From NCBI GenBank assembly GCA_964036665.1, contig OZ038526.1, positions 930,001 to 994,000 of the forward strand: 64,000 nt of DNA. The letters run 5' to 3'. This DNA is from Gordius sp. MW1. Taxonomy: Eukaryota > Nematomorpha > Gordioida > Gordea > Gordiidae. The notes beneath the pieces were generated by a model. That model did no database searches, was not told the origin of the DNA, and saw only the letters and a program-made list of their open reading frames with translations. Shown piece by piece: positions 10,910 through 23,400 of this stretch; within the stretch, counting starts at the first letter, position 1, and every line of letters begins with the position of its first letter. The position numbers and the translations under genes are program-made.

Positions 10910-12267
10910 TAGAGACCTGCAACGGGCTTTTTTGAGTCAATCAGCCCGCTGCGCTGGTTGCAAACATATCAAAGATAGTTTGGCCCATTAAAATCAATTT
11001 TTACCGAGAATGAGCGCGTGCCCTTTTTCAAAATTGTTAGTTTGATTCTTTTTATGTTGCATTTTAAATTTATTATTAAAAATATTGAACAATAAATCTA
11101 ATATATATGAAATTTAATCATGACAAAAATTAAACTTATATAAATATTGAGTTAGCCTACTCGAATGTTTATCCCTCCAATGTACTTATGGGGTCTAAGA
11201 AACCCCACGAAAGTTATAATTTAACACCACTCAAAGAGTTTTAGATTTAGAGATTTGGTTTTTTTAGTGTTTTTAAAATTATGCAAAAGCTATTCCTGAA
11301 AATTTCATAGAATTTACCTCAATACTTTTGGAGATATAAGCGTTTGGGGTCCTATAAACCCCATATACTCAATTCAGAAAGTTTTTTATATTTTTAAATC
11401 AAATTTTTTTTTTACATAAAAATAGTAATTTAAGCATGTGTATAACATTTGGATCAATATCGCTAGTTATATTTGTTTATAGAAAACAAGATTTTCGTGC
11501 AATAGGTGTCAAAACCCTGTCTGTGTTGATCACGCTATAATATTTTGCGAAAATTGCAGCGAAAAATGCATAAAAAATGACCATTTTTTAGAGCCTTCTA
11601 TTTTTTTACTGTATTCATTTTATCATGAATGCATGTTTTTTATATTATTCAAACCTTCTTTTAATAAAAAACATTTGCTTTTTATATTTCTACTAACTGT
11701 TTGGTCTCCATTACAAAAATAAAGCATGTCATTTTTATTTTTATTCATTTTCTTTGTGTTTGGTAAATTGCATATAATTTTAGAATTACTATTTATAATT
11801 AAATTATTTTTTTTACAAACCTATAAGAGGCTTTAATAAACTTATATTTAAATTTTGAGAAGTGTTACTCTATTGGTTTTAAAATTATTATCATTTTAAG
11901 AATGGGTTTTATAAACCCCAGAAGTCAGGGTTGGGATTTCTATAAGTACATTGGAGGGTTAATTTTTATAGGGTATGATTGGAGTTGACCACATCTATTT
12001 TTAATTGACACTTATCACTTTAAAAGGCGCTGTGATGAAAGAATGTGTATTGAATGAAATGTGTTTTTAATTTATTCTTAATTTAATAAACATTAGATAA
12101 TTATGCGTTTAAAATATTATAGAAATACACAGTTTTTCATACTTTCTAATACACGAAAAAAACAAAATTATTTTGTAACTGGGCCTTACTTATATCTCGG
12201 CCCGAGTTCGCTAGGTTGGACCTTTTTAGGCCCCTCCGCTGCATAGGCTAGGCCGTGTAGGTCTCTA
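10910..12267. mobile_element. Non-autonomous hAT element (TAGAGACCTGCA family)
   Basis: Starts TAGAGACCTGCAACGGGC and ends GGCCGTGTAGGTCTCTA, with GC-rich subterminal blocks. The perfect 8-bp duplication AGCGAAAT sits at 10902-10909 and 12268-12275. The ends match those of the transposase-bearing hAT at 43656-45335, so that element, or an intact relative, probably supplied the transposase. A piggyBac-like element is nested inside. Confidence 0.92.
11173..11958. mobile_element. piggyBac-like non-autonomous element nested in the hAT element
   Basis: It starts CCCTCCAATGTACTTAT and ends with the matching inverted sequence. The right flank is TTAA and the left flank TTAT, one base off the TTAA target that piggyBac elements duplicate. 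Inside are several blocks of the type GGGGTC followed by a short spacer and AAACCCC. No transposase frame is present. Confidence 0.7.
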
Positions 12268-12275
12268 AGCGAAAT

Positions 12276-14513
12276 TATTAGCGATAAAACAGAACTTTCT
12301 TTATAATGAATAGCATATAGTTAAATAACAGCTAAACTAAGTTACCAAAAGGACTATGTTAAGGCTATAATAAATTATATGGCATATTATGATTTTCTGC
12401 AAATAAATTTTAAAAGCCCAAATGGAAAATGAATTTTAAAAGCCCAAATGGAACCGGTATATTAAGAATTTTTATTTTTTGTAAAATGATACCGACAGTA
12501 AAACTATATAACGACTGTTTTCAAATCAATTTGGTATTGCCCTAATCTGAAATAATATTTCACACATATCTAAGTTAAGCTAATGTTTGGAGCTAAGGTC
12601 TTTAAAGTTACGTTTTAGTTGCTTGCTTACGTGTTAATAAATAAGAGAACATTTTATATAAATAAGTGACTTAGCTCAATTAAAACATTCATTTAAAAAT
12701 TAATAAATATATTTATTATAATATTGTTTTTAAAAAAAATTGCTTATAGGTCTCAAAGCCATGATTTTTCACTTAGGGGGGGGGGCCGAAGGGGCTAAGA
12801 TTTTGCTCTTGGGGATGCCTTGGTCCCCCCTTTAGCTACGCTTCTGATAATTTCGTATATAGAATTGTGCATCCTTGTTAAAATTATTAATATTTCAGAA
12901 TGCTCAACGAAAAAGAATTATGAAATTAAAGTATGTATCACTCTTAACGTACTCAAAACCAACAAATCCTATAATTTGGAAATTAATATTTATATAGTCC
13001 CAAAGATTGCGCCATAAGAGGAAAAGTGAGAGCGATCTCTAATGCGTAGGGACGGCCTGTTTTATTAATTAAACAAACCTTCACCTTTGGATATGGCGGC
13101 TTGATAATTTATTGTATTACGCAAATAAGTAAATATTAGTGTATGATAAAATTTTAATCAATAGGACAACTCCTTAAGAATGTACCATAAAAAGCTTGAA
13201 AATATCGTACCATTTAATATTTAGCCTAGAGCAAAAAACAACGGAAAACCCTGAGCTCATAGAATTGTCTAACACTAGTACATTTGGCAGACTGTTTAAA
13301 AAGTTAGTTGAGAGACTGTAATTAAAACTATATCACTTTATTTCAGCATCCAACTGCGCAAATCTCCTAAGGAGTAGTGTATAGAAAATTAGTGTCTAAA
13401 ATTTGGATTACAATTGTCCGATATTACCAGTGATAAATTTTTCCCCTAATATTCTGTCAAACAAAGAATTATTTGTTTTGAATTCTAATAGATATTTTGA
13501 ATAGCACTGGTAAAAAAATTAACCTAGGAACAGTTAGCAGATTTTTATAGTATATTTTTTGGTCTGTGCACGCATCACATATTTTTTTCGATGTCAGGTC
13601 TTTGAGGTAATTGGGTTCTAAATTGCGAAAATAAGTATTTTGCCTGATTTTAAGGATGCATGAAATTACACATAAAACATCTAGGCTTTAGAACAAACTT
13701 GGGGTTCAAACATAAAGATTTTGTTTTGCTTTACTTTAATTTATAATTTATAATAAAATTTTACCTATTCCTATATTCTATATTGCACACTTTACAGAGA
13801 CTTTAGTACTCCCTCCTTTCTCTACTTCATTGGCCCTTCTTAAAAAACTATGCTTAAACTAACTTTATGTGGTGTAGGTTGGTGTGTTGTATAATCAAAA
13901 CTATTACTATAGGCACCCTCTCTATCCCCTCTAGATTCTAAGCACACTATGCCTCCCAATCTTCCCTCTTTCTTTCAATGCAATTGCGTAAGGCTTTGTT
14001 CTGTAGTCAAACATTTTAACTATTGAAGCAGGAGAAAATAATGTTATTTAAAAAATAAACTTGCTCCCCCCCTCCAACTAAAAATTTCATACAGTATTAA
14101 ATATTTTTTTATTTAAAATAGATTAAGAAATATAGGCATACTATAGTCTAGTGCGATTTTGCAGTATTAATATAAGGAGGAAGTTAATTTTTAACCTAAT
14201 TTAAAAGTGAATGTTGGCAGAGCAAAAAAAATTTAAGTAACGATGGATTTATTTCGTAGATATATATTTAAAAAGGGGCAAAAATTCTTTTTCAATTGAG
14301 AACTTATTTATTTGAAAAACGTGATCTAATAGTAATTGTATTTAAGTCAAAAAACTATATCGAAATTTGTTTACCTTTGTTGTTTGCACTAAATCATTAT
14401 TTGTCGTCAATTATGTATGAACTCAATAATTTACACTATTTTTAAAGTAATCCCTCCTCTAAAAAATACTTTGATTTGCTATAATAATTGGCTCCTTATA
14501 TGATAAGTTAATG
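12276..14513. other. Intergenic DNA with small repeats
   Basis: Two copies of a 21-bp unit containing TTTTAAAAGCCCAAATGG stand in tandem at 12406-12452. At 12767-12845 a G-run and the end TTAGCTACGCTTCTG look like half of a CATGGGCGTAGCC-type element. No gene was found. Confidence 0.45.
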
Positions 14514-14517
14514 GATT

Positions 14518-14805
14518 TGTGGCGTTTTAGACATTGGCGAGATGAAGTAACGACCTGACATTCACTTACTTTTGACTTTTGATAATTCAATTCAATCATC
14601 CATCCCACAACAATTCTTCCGGACCAAAAAAACAACACATCGCTATCGCTATTCATATATTATTTTTTTATACCAAATTTCGCTCATATCTTATTTCATT
14701 GTTAATTGATACTTATCCTTATTGTGTGTGTGGAAATAAATACCTTACAATCCTAACATTTATCCTTATTGTGTGTGTAAAAATAAATACCTTACAATCA
14801 TAAGA
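14518..14805 (+). repeat. 5' LTR
   Basis: Begins TGTGGCGTTTTAGACATTGG and is followed after two bases by the primer-binding site. It is very similar to the 3' copy, with a handful of substitutions and small indels, so insertion was fairly recent relative to the other remnants. Confidence 0.9.
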
Positions 14806-14819
14806 TTGGTGACCCCGAC

Positions 14820-15668
14820 GTGATGGAAACAAACTCAACAATCCCAGACTCTAACGAACCAAGAGAAAGCGCAGTTCATGTGAGAATTCCTGAATTCCAT
14901 CCTAAAAATATTCGCATATGGTTGTCACAGGTAGAAGCCGTGTTTCACACACGCAACATATCCTCGCAGAAGACTAAGTATTCCTACCTAGTCGAATCAC
15001 TACCCCCAGAAGTCGCGGAAGAGGTGGCAGACCTCATATTCACGGTTCCTGAAATTACCCCTTACGACAAACTGAAGGAAGCAATCGTGAAAAGACTAGG
15101 AGACAGTGACGAAAAAAGGATAAGAAATTTATTCTCTTCGATATTCCTTGAGACCGCACCCCATCCCAGTTGGTAAGATACTTAAAATCTCGTTTAATGT
15201 GATGGACGAAAAGATTTTAAAAAGCCTCTGGATGGATAAGCTACCCCAACATGTGGTAAGCATCTTGGCTAATATGGGAGATGACCTATCACTGGATCGT
15301 ATAGCAGAAGTTGCTGATAGGATTCACGAAACGTTCAGAGTCAGCAGCTTAGCATCAGTAGCTACTCCCTATAACCTCACTCCAAATAACCCTACAATAT
15401 TCTGATTCCCAATATTCGTATTCCCAATACTCAAACAAACGAGATCCAGGAACTGATCAAAGCTGTGTCACAATTAGAACTCAGAGTAAATCAATTAACA
15501 GGCAATCCCAACGACAGTAGGACGACATGGAGAAGGTCAAGCAGATCTAGGTCATCATCCAGACAACGCCCAACTGACACATGTTGGTACCATTATAAAT
15601 TTGGAAAGGAAGCCAAGAAGTGCATGCAGCCATGCAATTTTAACACCAACCCCCAACAAAAAAACTGA
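14820..15668 (+). pseudogene. gag of the LTR element, frameshifted
   Basis: The first frame (14820-15176) carries the N-terminal Gag region beginning MMETNSTIPDSNEPRESAVH and containing IRIWLSQVEAVF. It is continued in a second frame (to 15405) with ILKSLWMDKLPQHVVSILA and LDRIAEVADRIHE, typical of gypsy Gag capsid C-terminal helices. A third frame (15465-15668) ends in an Arg/Ser-rich stretch and CWYHYKFGKEAKKCMQPC, the degenerate finger found at the end of such Gags. A frameshift near 15150-15180 and a break before 15465 show that it is broken. Confidence 0.85.
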
Positions 15669-15691
15669 CGGGCCGTCCCATATGGGCGACA

Positions 15692-16490
15692 ATGGGAAAT
15701 GGCCGTACTTTCAGCCGCCTATTCTATTTATTCGACCGGTCCACCCAACAAAAATATCTCGTCGACACAGGCGCTGAAGTTAGCGTAATCCCACCCCCTC
15801 CCAAACATCCATTGATCCCGCATGGCCCAACTCTACAAGCGGCTAACCAAACCAACATCCACAAATACGGACAAGTCGATTGAGTTTAGACCTTGGTTTG
15901 CGACGGGAATTCAAATGGGTATTTTTAGTCGCCGACGTACACACCCCCATGATTGGAGCTGACTTATTACATCACTATAAGTTGGTTGTGGACATCAACA
16001 ATAAACGACTCATAGATAGTACTACCCAGCAATCATCCAAGGGCACAACTTCACCACATCAGACATTCGGTATCCGTGTAGCACTCAGCAATCACAGCAC
16101 AAAATTCGACGCAATTCTGCACGAATTTCCATTACTCATATCCCCTCTAAACTTCAACCGACAGATTCCACCTCATGATGTGCTCCACCACATATTAACG
16201 AAAGGACCAGCTCTGGCGCAGTTCGCAGGTCACTCACCTCACCGTACGACGGACCGTTCAAAGTGTTAAAACGAGAACCAAAATACTTCCTCATTGAAAA
16301 AAAAGGTAAAAGAGATTCAGTCTCAATAGACAGATTAAAACCCTGCCATCTAAGTAGAGAGGAGCCATCCTTTCAGACCGCCTACGAAACTCAAGCCGAA
16401 CCGACACAAGAAGCGGAAGAACCAGTCAAAGTAACGCGAAAAGGCAGAAAAGTCCATTGGCCTAAAAATCTTCGGGAATACATCACATAA
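15692..16490 (+). pseudogene. Protease joined to integrase C-terminus of the LTR element (pol remnant)
   Basis: The frame from 15692 contains the aspartic protease active site YLVDTGAEVSVIP. After an in-frame stop at 15881-15883 it continues with VFLVADVHTPMIGADLLHHY, the second half of the retropepsin fold. The start of the linker to reverse transcriptase follows (LTKGPALA). At about 16240 it switches to PYDGPFKVLKREPKYFLIEK and SIDRLKPCHL, the chromo-like C-terminal part of a gypsy integrase. The catalytic cores of reverse transcriptase, RNase H and integrase are therefore deleted. Confidence 0.85.
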
Positions 16491-16549
16491 TTTTTAGCCA
16501 ATTCTTATCGACATATTTAAAACTTTAAATATATCTGGAAGGGTAGTAT

Positions 16550-16834
16550 TGTGGCGTTTTAGACATTGGCGAGATGAAGTAACGAACTGACATTTTACTT
16601 TTGACTTTTGATAATTCAATTTAATCATCCATCCCACAACAACTCTTCCGGACCAAAAAAACAACACATCTATCGCAATTCATATATTATTTTTTCATAC
16701 CAAATTTCGCTCATATCTTATTTCATTGTTGATTGATACTTATCCGTATTGTGTGTGTGGAAATAAATACCTTACAATCCTAACATTTATCCTTATTGTG
16801 TGTGTAAAAATAAATACCTTACAATCATAACAGA
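16550..16834 (+). repeat. 3' LTR
   Basis: Direct copy of the 5' LTR, preceded by the purine-rich tract GGAAGGGTAG and followed by the target duplication GATT. Confidence 0.9.
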
Positions 16835-16901
16835 TTCGAGAATCATTGCAAAGGCGAGATTTTTTAATTTTTATAAGCGCTATCATTTAGAAGGTATCGT
16901 T

Positions 16902-17136
16902 TCAAAATGTCACAGTCCAAAATGTAACAAAGCCACATCGTGAGATTCGCGAATCTCACGATCGTGAGATTCGCAATTACTCATTGCGCAAGCGCATAAT
17001 TTCCATTGGGTAGTGTTTTAGGTCAGCGTTTTAGGCTAAGGGTTGGGTTAGGATTAGATGTACATCAAATTCCCTCCCCATTTGAGATTTAATTTTTCGT
17101 GATATTCGTGTGACATTTTGGACTGTGACATTTTGA
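16902..17136. mobile_element. MITE with 24-bp terminal inverted repeats
   Basis: The left end TCAAAATGTCACAGTCCAAA continues for 24 bp and is repeated perfectly in inverted orientation at 17113-17136. Inside are palindromic blocks with GTGAGATTCGCGAATCTCAC and a G/T-rich segment with TTTTAGG and GGGTTAGG motifs that also appears inside the unrelated-ended element at 51216-51462. No clear target duplication was found. Confidence 0.8.
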
Positions 17137-17490
17137 ACCCAAGTTAGAATGCCCTCAAACACATGTTTTTGCAAACACATGTTTTTGAATTAGAAATTAC
17201 CGTATCGAGTCAAAATATAAGGGTCCATTACATAGCAATCTTACGATCGTTAATTTTTATAAGTATTCGTTAGGGTTAGGGTTAGTATTAATAACCTAAT
17301 TGTACCAATACAATAAATATTTCATATAACGAAGTGCATATATGACACATATGTTTTAAAACATCAACTTATATGTATTTAAAATTACGATCGTAATATT
17401 TAAAATTACGATCGTAATTTTCGCTGCATGCTTGCATAGTCATTATATTTTGTCTCATTAAATTTTGACACCGAGTCGAAATTACTAAAT
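17137..17490. other. Region upstream of the myotubularin gene
   Basis: It contains two copies of the palindrome ATTACGATCGTAAT (near 17385-17420), a related TTACGATCGTTAA near 17242, a repeated AAACACATGTTTTT, and GGGTTAGGGTTAG at 17270. No TATA box or coding exon was recognised. If the first coding exon is right, promoter and 5' UTR lie here. Confidence 0.4.
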
Positions 17491-20400
17491 ATGGTTTCCA
17501 AAACGACAAAGACAAACATTGAAAATGTGATCGTAAAGTTTGCAAAAGCAGACAACATAAAAGCTACATTAAACATCTCTAATTATTCAATTATTCTTAC
17601 ATTACAAGAGCTCAAAATTCCTTCGATCATTGTATACCATTGCTTTTATTGGTTAATTTATGTGATTATAGGTACTGATAAAGTTGATTGACCGCTGTGA
17701 CAAGATTTTTGACTTAAATTCTAACATCTTAATTTTGTATTTAAAAACAATAAATGTGATACAACTAGAATTCAATAACCTTGATGTATTATTAGAAATA
17801 AGTGCAGCTATCGAGAACCAAAAGAACTACTTAGGTTGATTAGATAACTTATTCTATTTATTAAAAAATTTAGATAGCAATGAAATTTATTATGCAGAAA
17901 TTTATAGAAGCAATTTTCTAAATAGCAATTCTCAAGATTTTGGGTGGGGAATTAGTATTGAAAAAGAGTATGAGCAATTGTTGCATGGCTTTGAAGATCA
18001 ATGGGTTATTTCAAACATTAACAAAAATTTTCAAGTACTTAACTTGTATTATATAAAATCAATTCCCTCAGATTAGTCCATCATACCCCCCACTTCTTCT
18101 TGTGCCTAAAAAAGCAATATCTGAACAACTAATTTATAAGTGTGCTAATTTTAGAAAAAACAAAAGATTTCCAGTGTTGAGCTACATATACCCAGAATCT
18201 GGGGTATGCCACCATTAATCATAAACTTGTATTTATATTTTTTTCTCATAATATTTAATAATCTTTATCTTTTTAAGTTTTAATGTTTAACAATGATTTT
18301 TAAATTTAAAGTTAAAATAGCTCTGGTTCACCTGCATAATCATTTTATTTATCTTAATTAAATCTTTAGCTAACATTAGTATTTGGTAAATCTTATAAAG
18401 CTCTGTTATAATTATTTTGAATATTTAGGGATTATGCTGAAAACATTTGAATTACTGTTTATATATTTGATTGTATTTTTTTATCATAAATAAATTTATT
18501 TTACGTGTTATAGGGTTACATTTTAAGATGTTCTCAACCTTTAGTTGGTCCTGGGAATAACAGGTGTAAAGCTGATGAAGATTATTTAACCACTTGTTTG
18601 AGAACTGGTAAAAGGGGCTACATAGTAGATACCAGATCATCAGTCAACATTCAATTAGCCAAAAATATAGGTTTTACCTTGATTAGAAATAAACAAAATA
18701 ATTTAAAATTAATTTAACATAAGTTTAATCCTAACAATTAGAATTGCACGGGAGGTAGACACGAGAAAATCACCCAATACACAACTAATGTTTATGACAA
18801 AAAACTTGAAATTTTTTAAAACCTTTTCACAAAATATCTTTAATACTAAGTTAAATGGTGTGTATATAATTCTTTGTTTTAAATAAATATAAAACAAAAT
18901 ATTTCTCATAGATTAGAGTAGAGTAATTAAGTTTTTTTGTTTAAATTTTAAGAATGCTTACCTACATTGTGTATCATGAAAATATTAACTTTATACATTT
19001 TTCTTGTCAAGTTATTTGATAAAATTGTTTTTAGGTAAAATTAATATTTATGTTATATGTAAGGTGGAGGAACAGAACACGAAAGTCGATATCCCCAATG
19101 GAAGAGAATTTATGTACCTCTTGATACAACCACATTCCAAGAATCCTATCGCAAATTAGTTGCAGGTCTGTTTGATGTATATACACATTTTTACATTTTG
19201 TAACAAGTGAATATAATTCTGATTTATTTTATTATACCATTTTTAAGTTTGTTTCCCATTCACCATTAGCAACTAAAATTTAATTTTACTCAAAATTTTT
19301 GTCATAATTTGGGCTGAACACATTAACTTAAATTAGACATTTTAGGATAGAACTTTACCAGATAGAGTCATTATTCAGAGAGATGTGTAAATAATACTAG
19401 TTTTAATTGTAAATTTACCTTATTTGCACATTTTAAAAGTTGAGGGAATTTTAAAAAATATAGTGTTCTCCTCAGAAAGTAGACTTTTTAACATTGATAA
19501 GGGTGTCCTTGTTATAGCTTACTAAAATACCATAATAATAAGTTTGGCAAATCTTAGCTGTCTGAGTATGCATAAAACTGCATATGATGCCCCCTCAATT
19601 ACTATAATCATGAGCTTAGCCAGCATTGGGGTTATAGAGTAGAGGGCAATAATGAATTTAGGAATGGGCAAAATGAGCATTTTTTGAAATTTTAGCCATA
19701 ATTTTAATAAATTTTTGGATAATATGAGTATCACACGTTTAACCATATAGCTTGCCTAGATGCATGCGTGTTGGATAAATGGCTATCTACCCTGGATGCC
19801 TGCAATTGGTTAAGTCACGTGCATTGCCTCCTGGGCGGGGCCCGCCTTCTGGCCGACACCCTGAGGGGCACAGGTTGATTTTATAAATTATTTTTAATCA
19901 TTTACTTTTTTTTGTTTGGAAATTATCTGAAATAATCAATTATTTTAAAAATAAACATTGTTTTTGCCAATGCAAAATTTATGCTAAACACTGTTGTACA
20001 AATCCAAGGTTCTCCAATCCTAATACACGGTGGCAATGGCTGTGATTCATCTGCTCAACTAAGTTCCCTCATTCAAATCTTGTTAAATCCAAAATGCAGA
20101 ACTTATTCTGGGTATATTCTTACTACACTATTTTCTTTATTCTTTTATTTATTTGCTTAAGCAATACTTTGTTGATGCTCTATAAACTATGTTTCAATTA
20201 CTCAATTAAATTCCATTAATATCTATCTATTTTATATTTAAAAATTAAAATATAATCGAGCTTTGTTTTTTAGTATTATGCATGAAAACAATTTGTGGTT
20301 TAGCAAATAAGGCTTAAATAATTGTGATAAAATTTTGCTATTATCCACAAAAACGGTCTAATATTTAGGAACAAAACCGCACATCGAGGCTAAACTAAGT

Positions 20401-23400
20401 CTAAATATGAGTCGTATGCAATTAATCAGCAACTATTAATACGTCTTCTAATAATTAGAATCGGATATAAAAGTATTTTTTATGTTTTTTGTTCATGCTT
20501 TGAAAAAAGGCCAAGATTACATTTGATGTTAAAGTTTGTTTAGATTCCTTAGGAACTAATTGCATGTTTTTGTCTAAAAATTCAAAATCTCGAAAATTCT
20601 AATCCTTAAATGAGAAACACCGTAAATGATAATTGATTTATCGTCAATTTCATAAAAAAGATGGGAATTCCTTAATTTCCACAAATGTATGCTATATTTT
20701 TGGTATCTAAGTTTGAATTATGAAATTATATTTTCATATGCAATGTATGATAGTTAATATTTTTTCGTCAGATTTCAAAGTTTGATCCAGAGGGAATGGA
20801 TTTGGATGGGACATCCCTTTAGAGATAGATGTGGGGGTGTAGGCCCATTTGCAGAGAGCACTTCGCCCTTGCTCCTGAGCATGTTGTTACAGAAGTGCGC
20901 CTTAGAATCTCGAAACGATAACGAAACCTTTCAAACATTCGTAACTGCAAACACTTTAGCTGCCCCACAAATTAATATTCCCTCTTCAACAGCTGATGGT
21001 ATGTCACAATATAAATTGCTATGTGCAATCCATGAGCTCGCTTTGAGTTGTCTTTATTCTTAAGGGCAGAAACTTATGCCTGAATATATGGAAATTTCTA
21101 GAAAATTTATCCCCACAACCAATAACTTCTTGACTTAAAGTCCTTTTTTACAAAACTTTTTAATCACATCCATCCTACTTTTAAATAATCCGAATCGAAT
21201 CAGTTTTAAGTCATTGGTGCAGATTGACTAGTGCTAAGGACAGTTTTAAAATATTTTAATACCTTTTCAAATTTTGTAAGCTTAATATTATAACTTTTGT
21301 ATCATTCTGTATCATCAACTCCCCAACTCTAAAATAAAGTGGTTAAAATTCTAGTACAAAATTATTGCTTAATTGATGCCCTATTAAACTTTTACACAAA
21401 TCATCTTGGCATTAAGAGTGAATATGATTCCAGGCAAAAAATTAATTGGGCCGAAAAAGGGGATTTTGTTAGGCTCTGATAGTGTTGTAAAAAGGCTAGG
21501 AGGTTTTGTTTGATCGAACTTTGGTTTTAGTCGACAGAACTTGAAGAGACAAAATGTTTAAAGATTTTACCTAAAAGCCTTTGCTCTATTTGTGCGACCA
21601 AGGAAAACAGAGACAAAAAATCGTTAGGTTTAGACGACTAAAACCAAAGGTGTCTGTCTACCAAACAAAACCCAGCCCTTTTTACAACACTACCAGAGCC
21701 TTGCAAAGTAAAATCGCTAATTCTTATTCATTCTTATAACCTCATGCAGAATGTCTCCCAGGAAATTTGTCCGCCTTAAGTCTCGACGACGTCCTTCTTC
21801 TTCCCAAGGACGACTCGGGAATACAATACAATATGGCCCCCATATCAACCGCCCCCAGTTTCACTCGTAAAAAAGCATCCCTCCGTCCTTGCACTCCTCT
21901 AGCCACTTCTACGAACCCGGGAGGGGGCCAAGGCAGCAAGCAAAATTTGTTGGATCGAGCCAAATCTTTTTTGAATAGCGGTAACACGAACGTGAGACGT
22001 CTCAATAACACCTTCAAATCCATGACCACCTCTGCCATCCAAGAATTTGCAGGTACTTTGATATTTCACAACAAATTGTTTTCCAAGTGTTTTTAGCGAC
22101 ATTGCTAATTATTTAATTCGCTTGCTAAGTTTTTAATAAAAATAAAAAACTTAGCATTTCCTTGTAAATACTTAGCATTTAGATTCAAATACTTAGCATT
22201 TTTTAATAAAATACTTGGCAGTTAAATAAAATCCCTTGATTTTGATTTGGTTCATTAAGGATCTTAGCAAAATAAAACTTTTTGTATGAAATAATTCTAC
22301 TATCCCGTAATTTTGACCTAGTACAAAATTAAGTTTGATTTTAGTTATGAATTTTGATAGATTTGGAGAGCGAGGGGGCCAATATCCCTTCTGAAACTTC
22401 TGGTAGCGTGTCCGATGCCCCGATGGACAATAACCGTGCAGTCGGTTTGATGAGCACTGTGAATAGACAAGGAGCCTGCCCCACTTTTGTCATCTTCTTA
22501 GACTGCGTGCTACAGGTACTTACTTACTTTGCTGCACCAACCACCCCAAGCACAACTTTTTTGGGCAATGGCTCTCTCTCTCTCCGTGAGATAGACAACA
22601 TAATCCTTGATTTACTATTGCCATGGGGGTGGGTCTTAAAACAAATCTTGAATCAATATTGGCGTTGCGCTCAAATATAATTGATATATTAAATAAATTG
22701 AATGCTGGTTATGTTGCTTGAAATGTTTGGTAAGGTCTCATAAAGGTGGATTTTGTTACTTTACTTCTCCTTTAAATTTGGTAGTAAAAACCTTTAGCGC
22801 CTTATCGAATAAATATAGAAAATGAATTTCTATAATTGCAAACTTTTAATATAAACTCCTTTTTTGGTGGGGATGTTTTACAGATGATGCGACAATTTCC
22901 AATTCGATTTCAATTCAATGCCGCCTTTGTCAGGGAGCTTTTCAAGCACGCATACGCCTCACAATTTGGTAAAAACACGGCTTTTGTAACCACACACTTG
23001 TATTTTGGCTATTTCTTTGATTTGTTATGTTAAGGTAAATGAAATTCTTAAGTGCCATTCAAATTTTCGTTTTTGATCATCACCTCGAATACTGTCCATA
23101 CGGTAGTAGTGTTATAAAAATTGGCTGGGTTTTGTTTGGTCGGCACCTTTGGTTTCATTAAAACTTACGGTCGCTTCGGGTCTGTTTTTGGAATTTCGAC
23201 TAAGCCTCCTAGAGGTCGACTAAGACGAGCTGACCAAAAGGTTTAAATTCAAAAAATCTTCAAAATTTTGTATATAAACCCCGCCCCCCCCCCCTTAAAT
23301 CTAATCCTGGCAACGCCCATTCCCCTAAAATATACCCGGTGCCAATTCATATTTATTCACACATAGAAGGGGATAGGTTTTAGCTAATTTAAACAAAAAT

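Larger units (their letters stand above)
14518..16834 (+). mobile_element. Ty3/gypsy-type LTR retrotransposon, internal deletion derivative
   Basis: Two LTRs (14518-14805 and 16550-16834) enclose a primer-binding site (TGGTGACCCCGACGTGAT, starting two bases after the 5' LTR), gag, a protease region and the integrase C-terminus. The 4-bp duplication GATT flanks the element at 14514-14517 and 16835-16838, and the LTRs have TG at the start and CA (GA in the 5' copy) at the end. Reverse transcriptase, RNase H and most of integrase are gone, so the element is non-autonomous. Several frameshifts and a stop show it is also inactive as a source of Gag and protease. Confidence 0.93.

Noticed and set aside
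17270-17285. GGGTTAGGGTTAG taken as a telomere
   Set aside because: Only two to three units, internal to a MITE-rich region, and seen again inside unrelated elements. Too short for a telomere or interstitial telomeric array.
21742-22102. Minus-strand frames of 98 and 67 codons
   Set aside because: They are antisense shadows of myotubularin exon 10.
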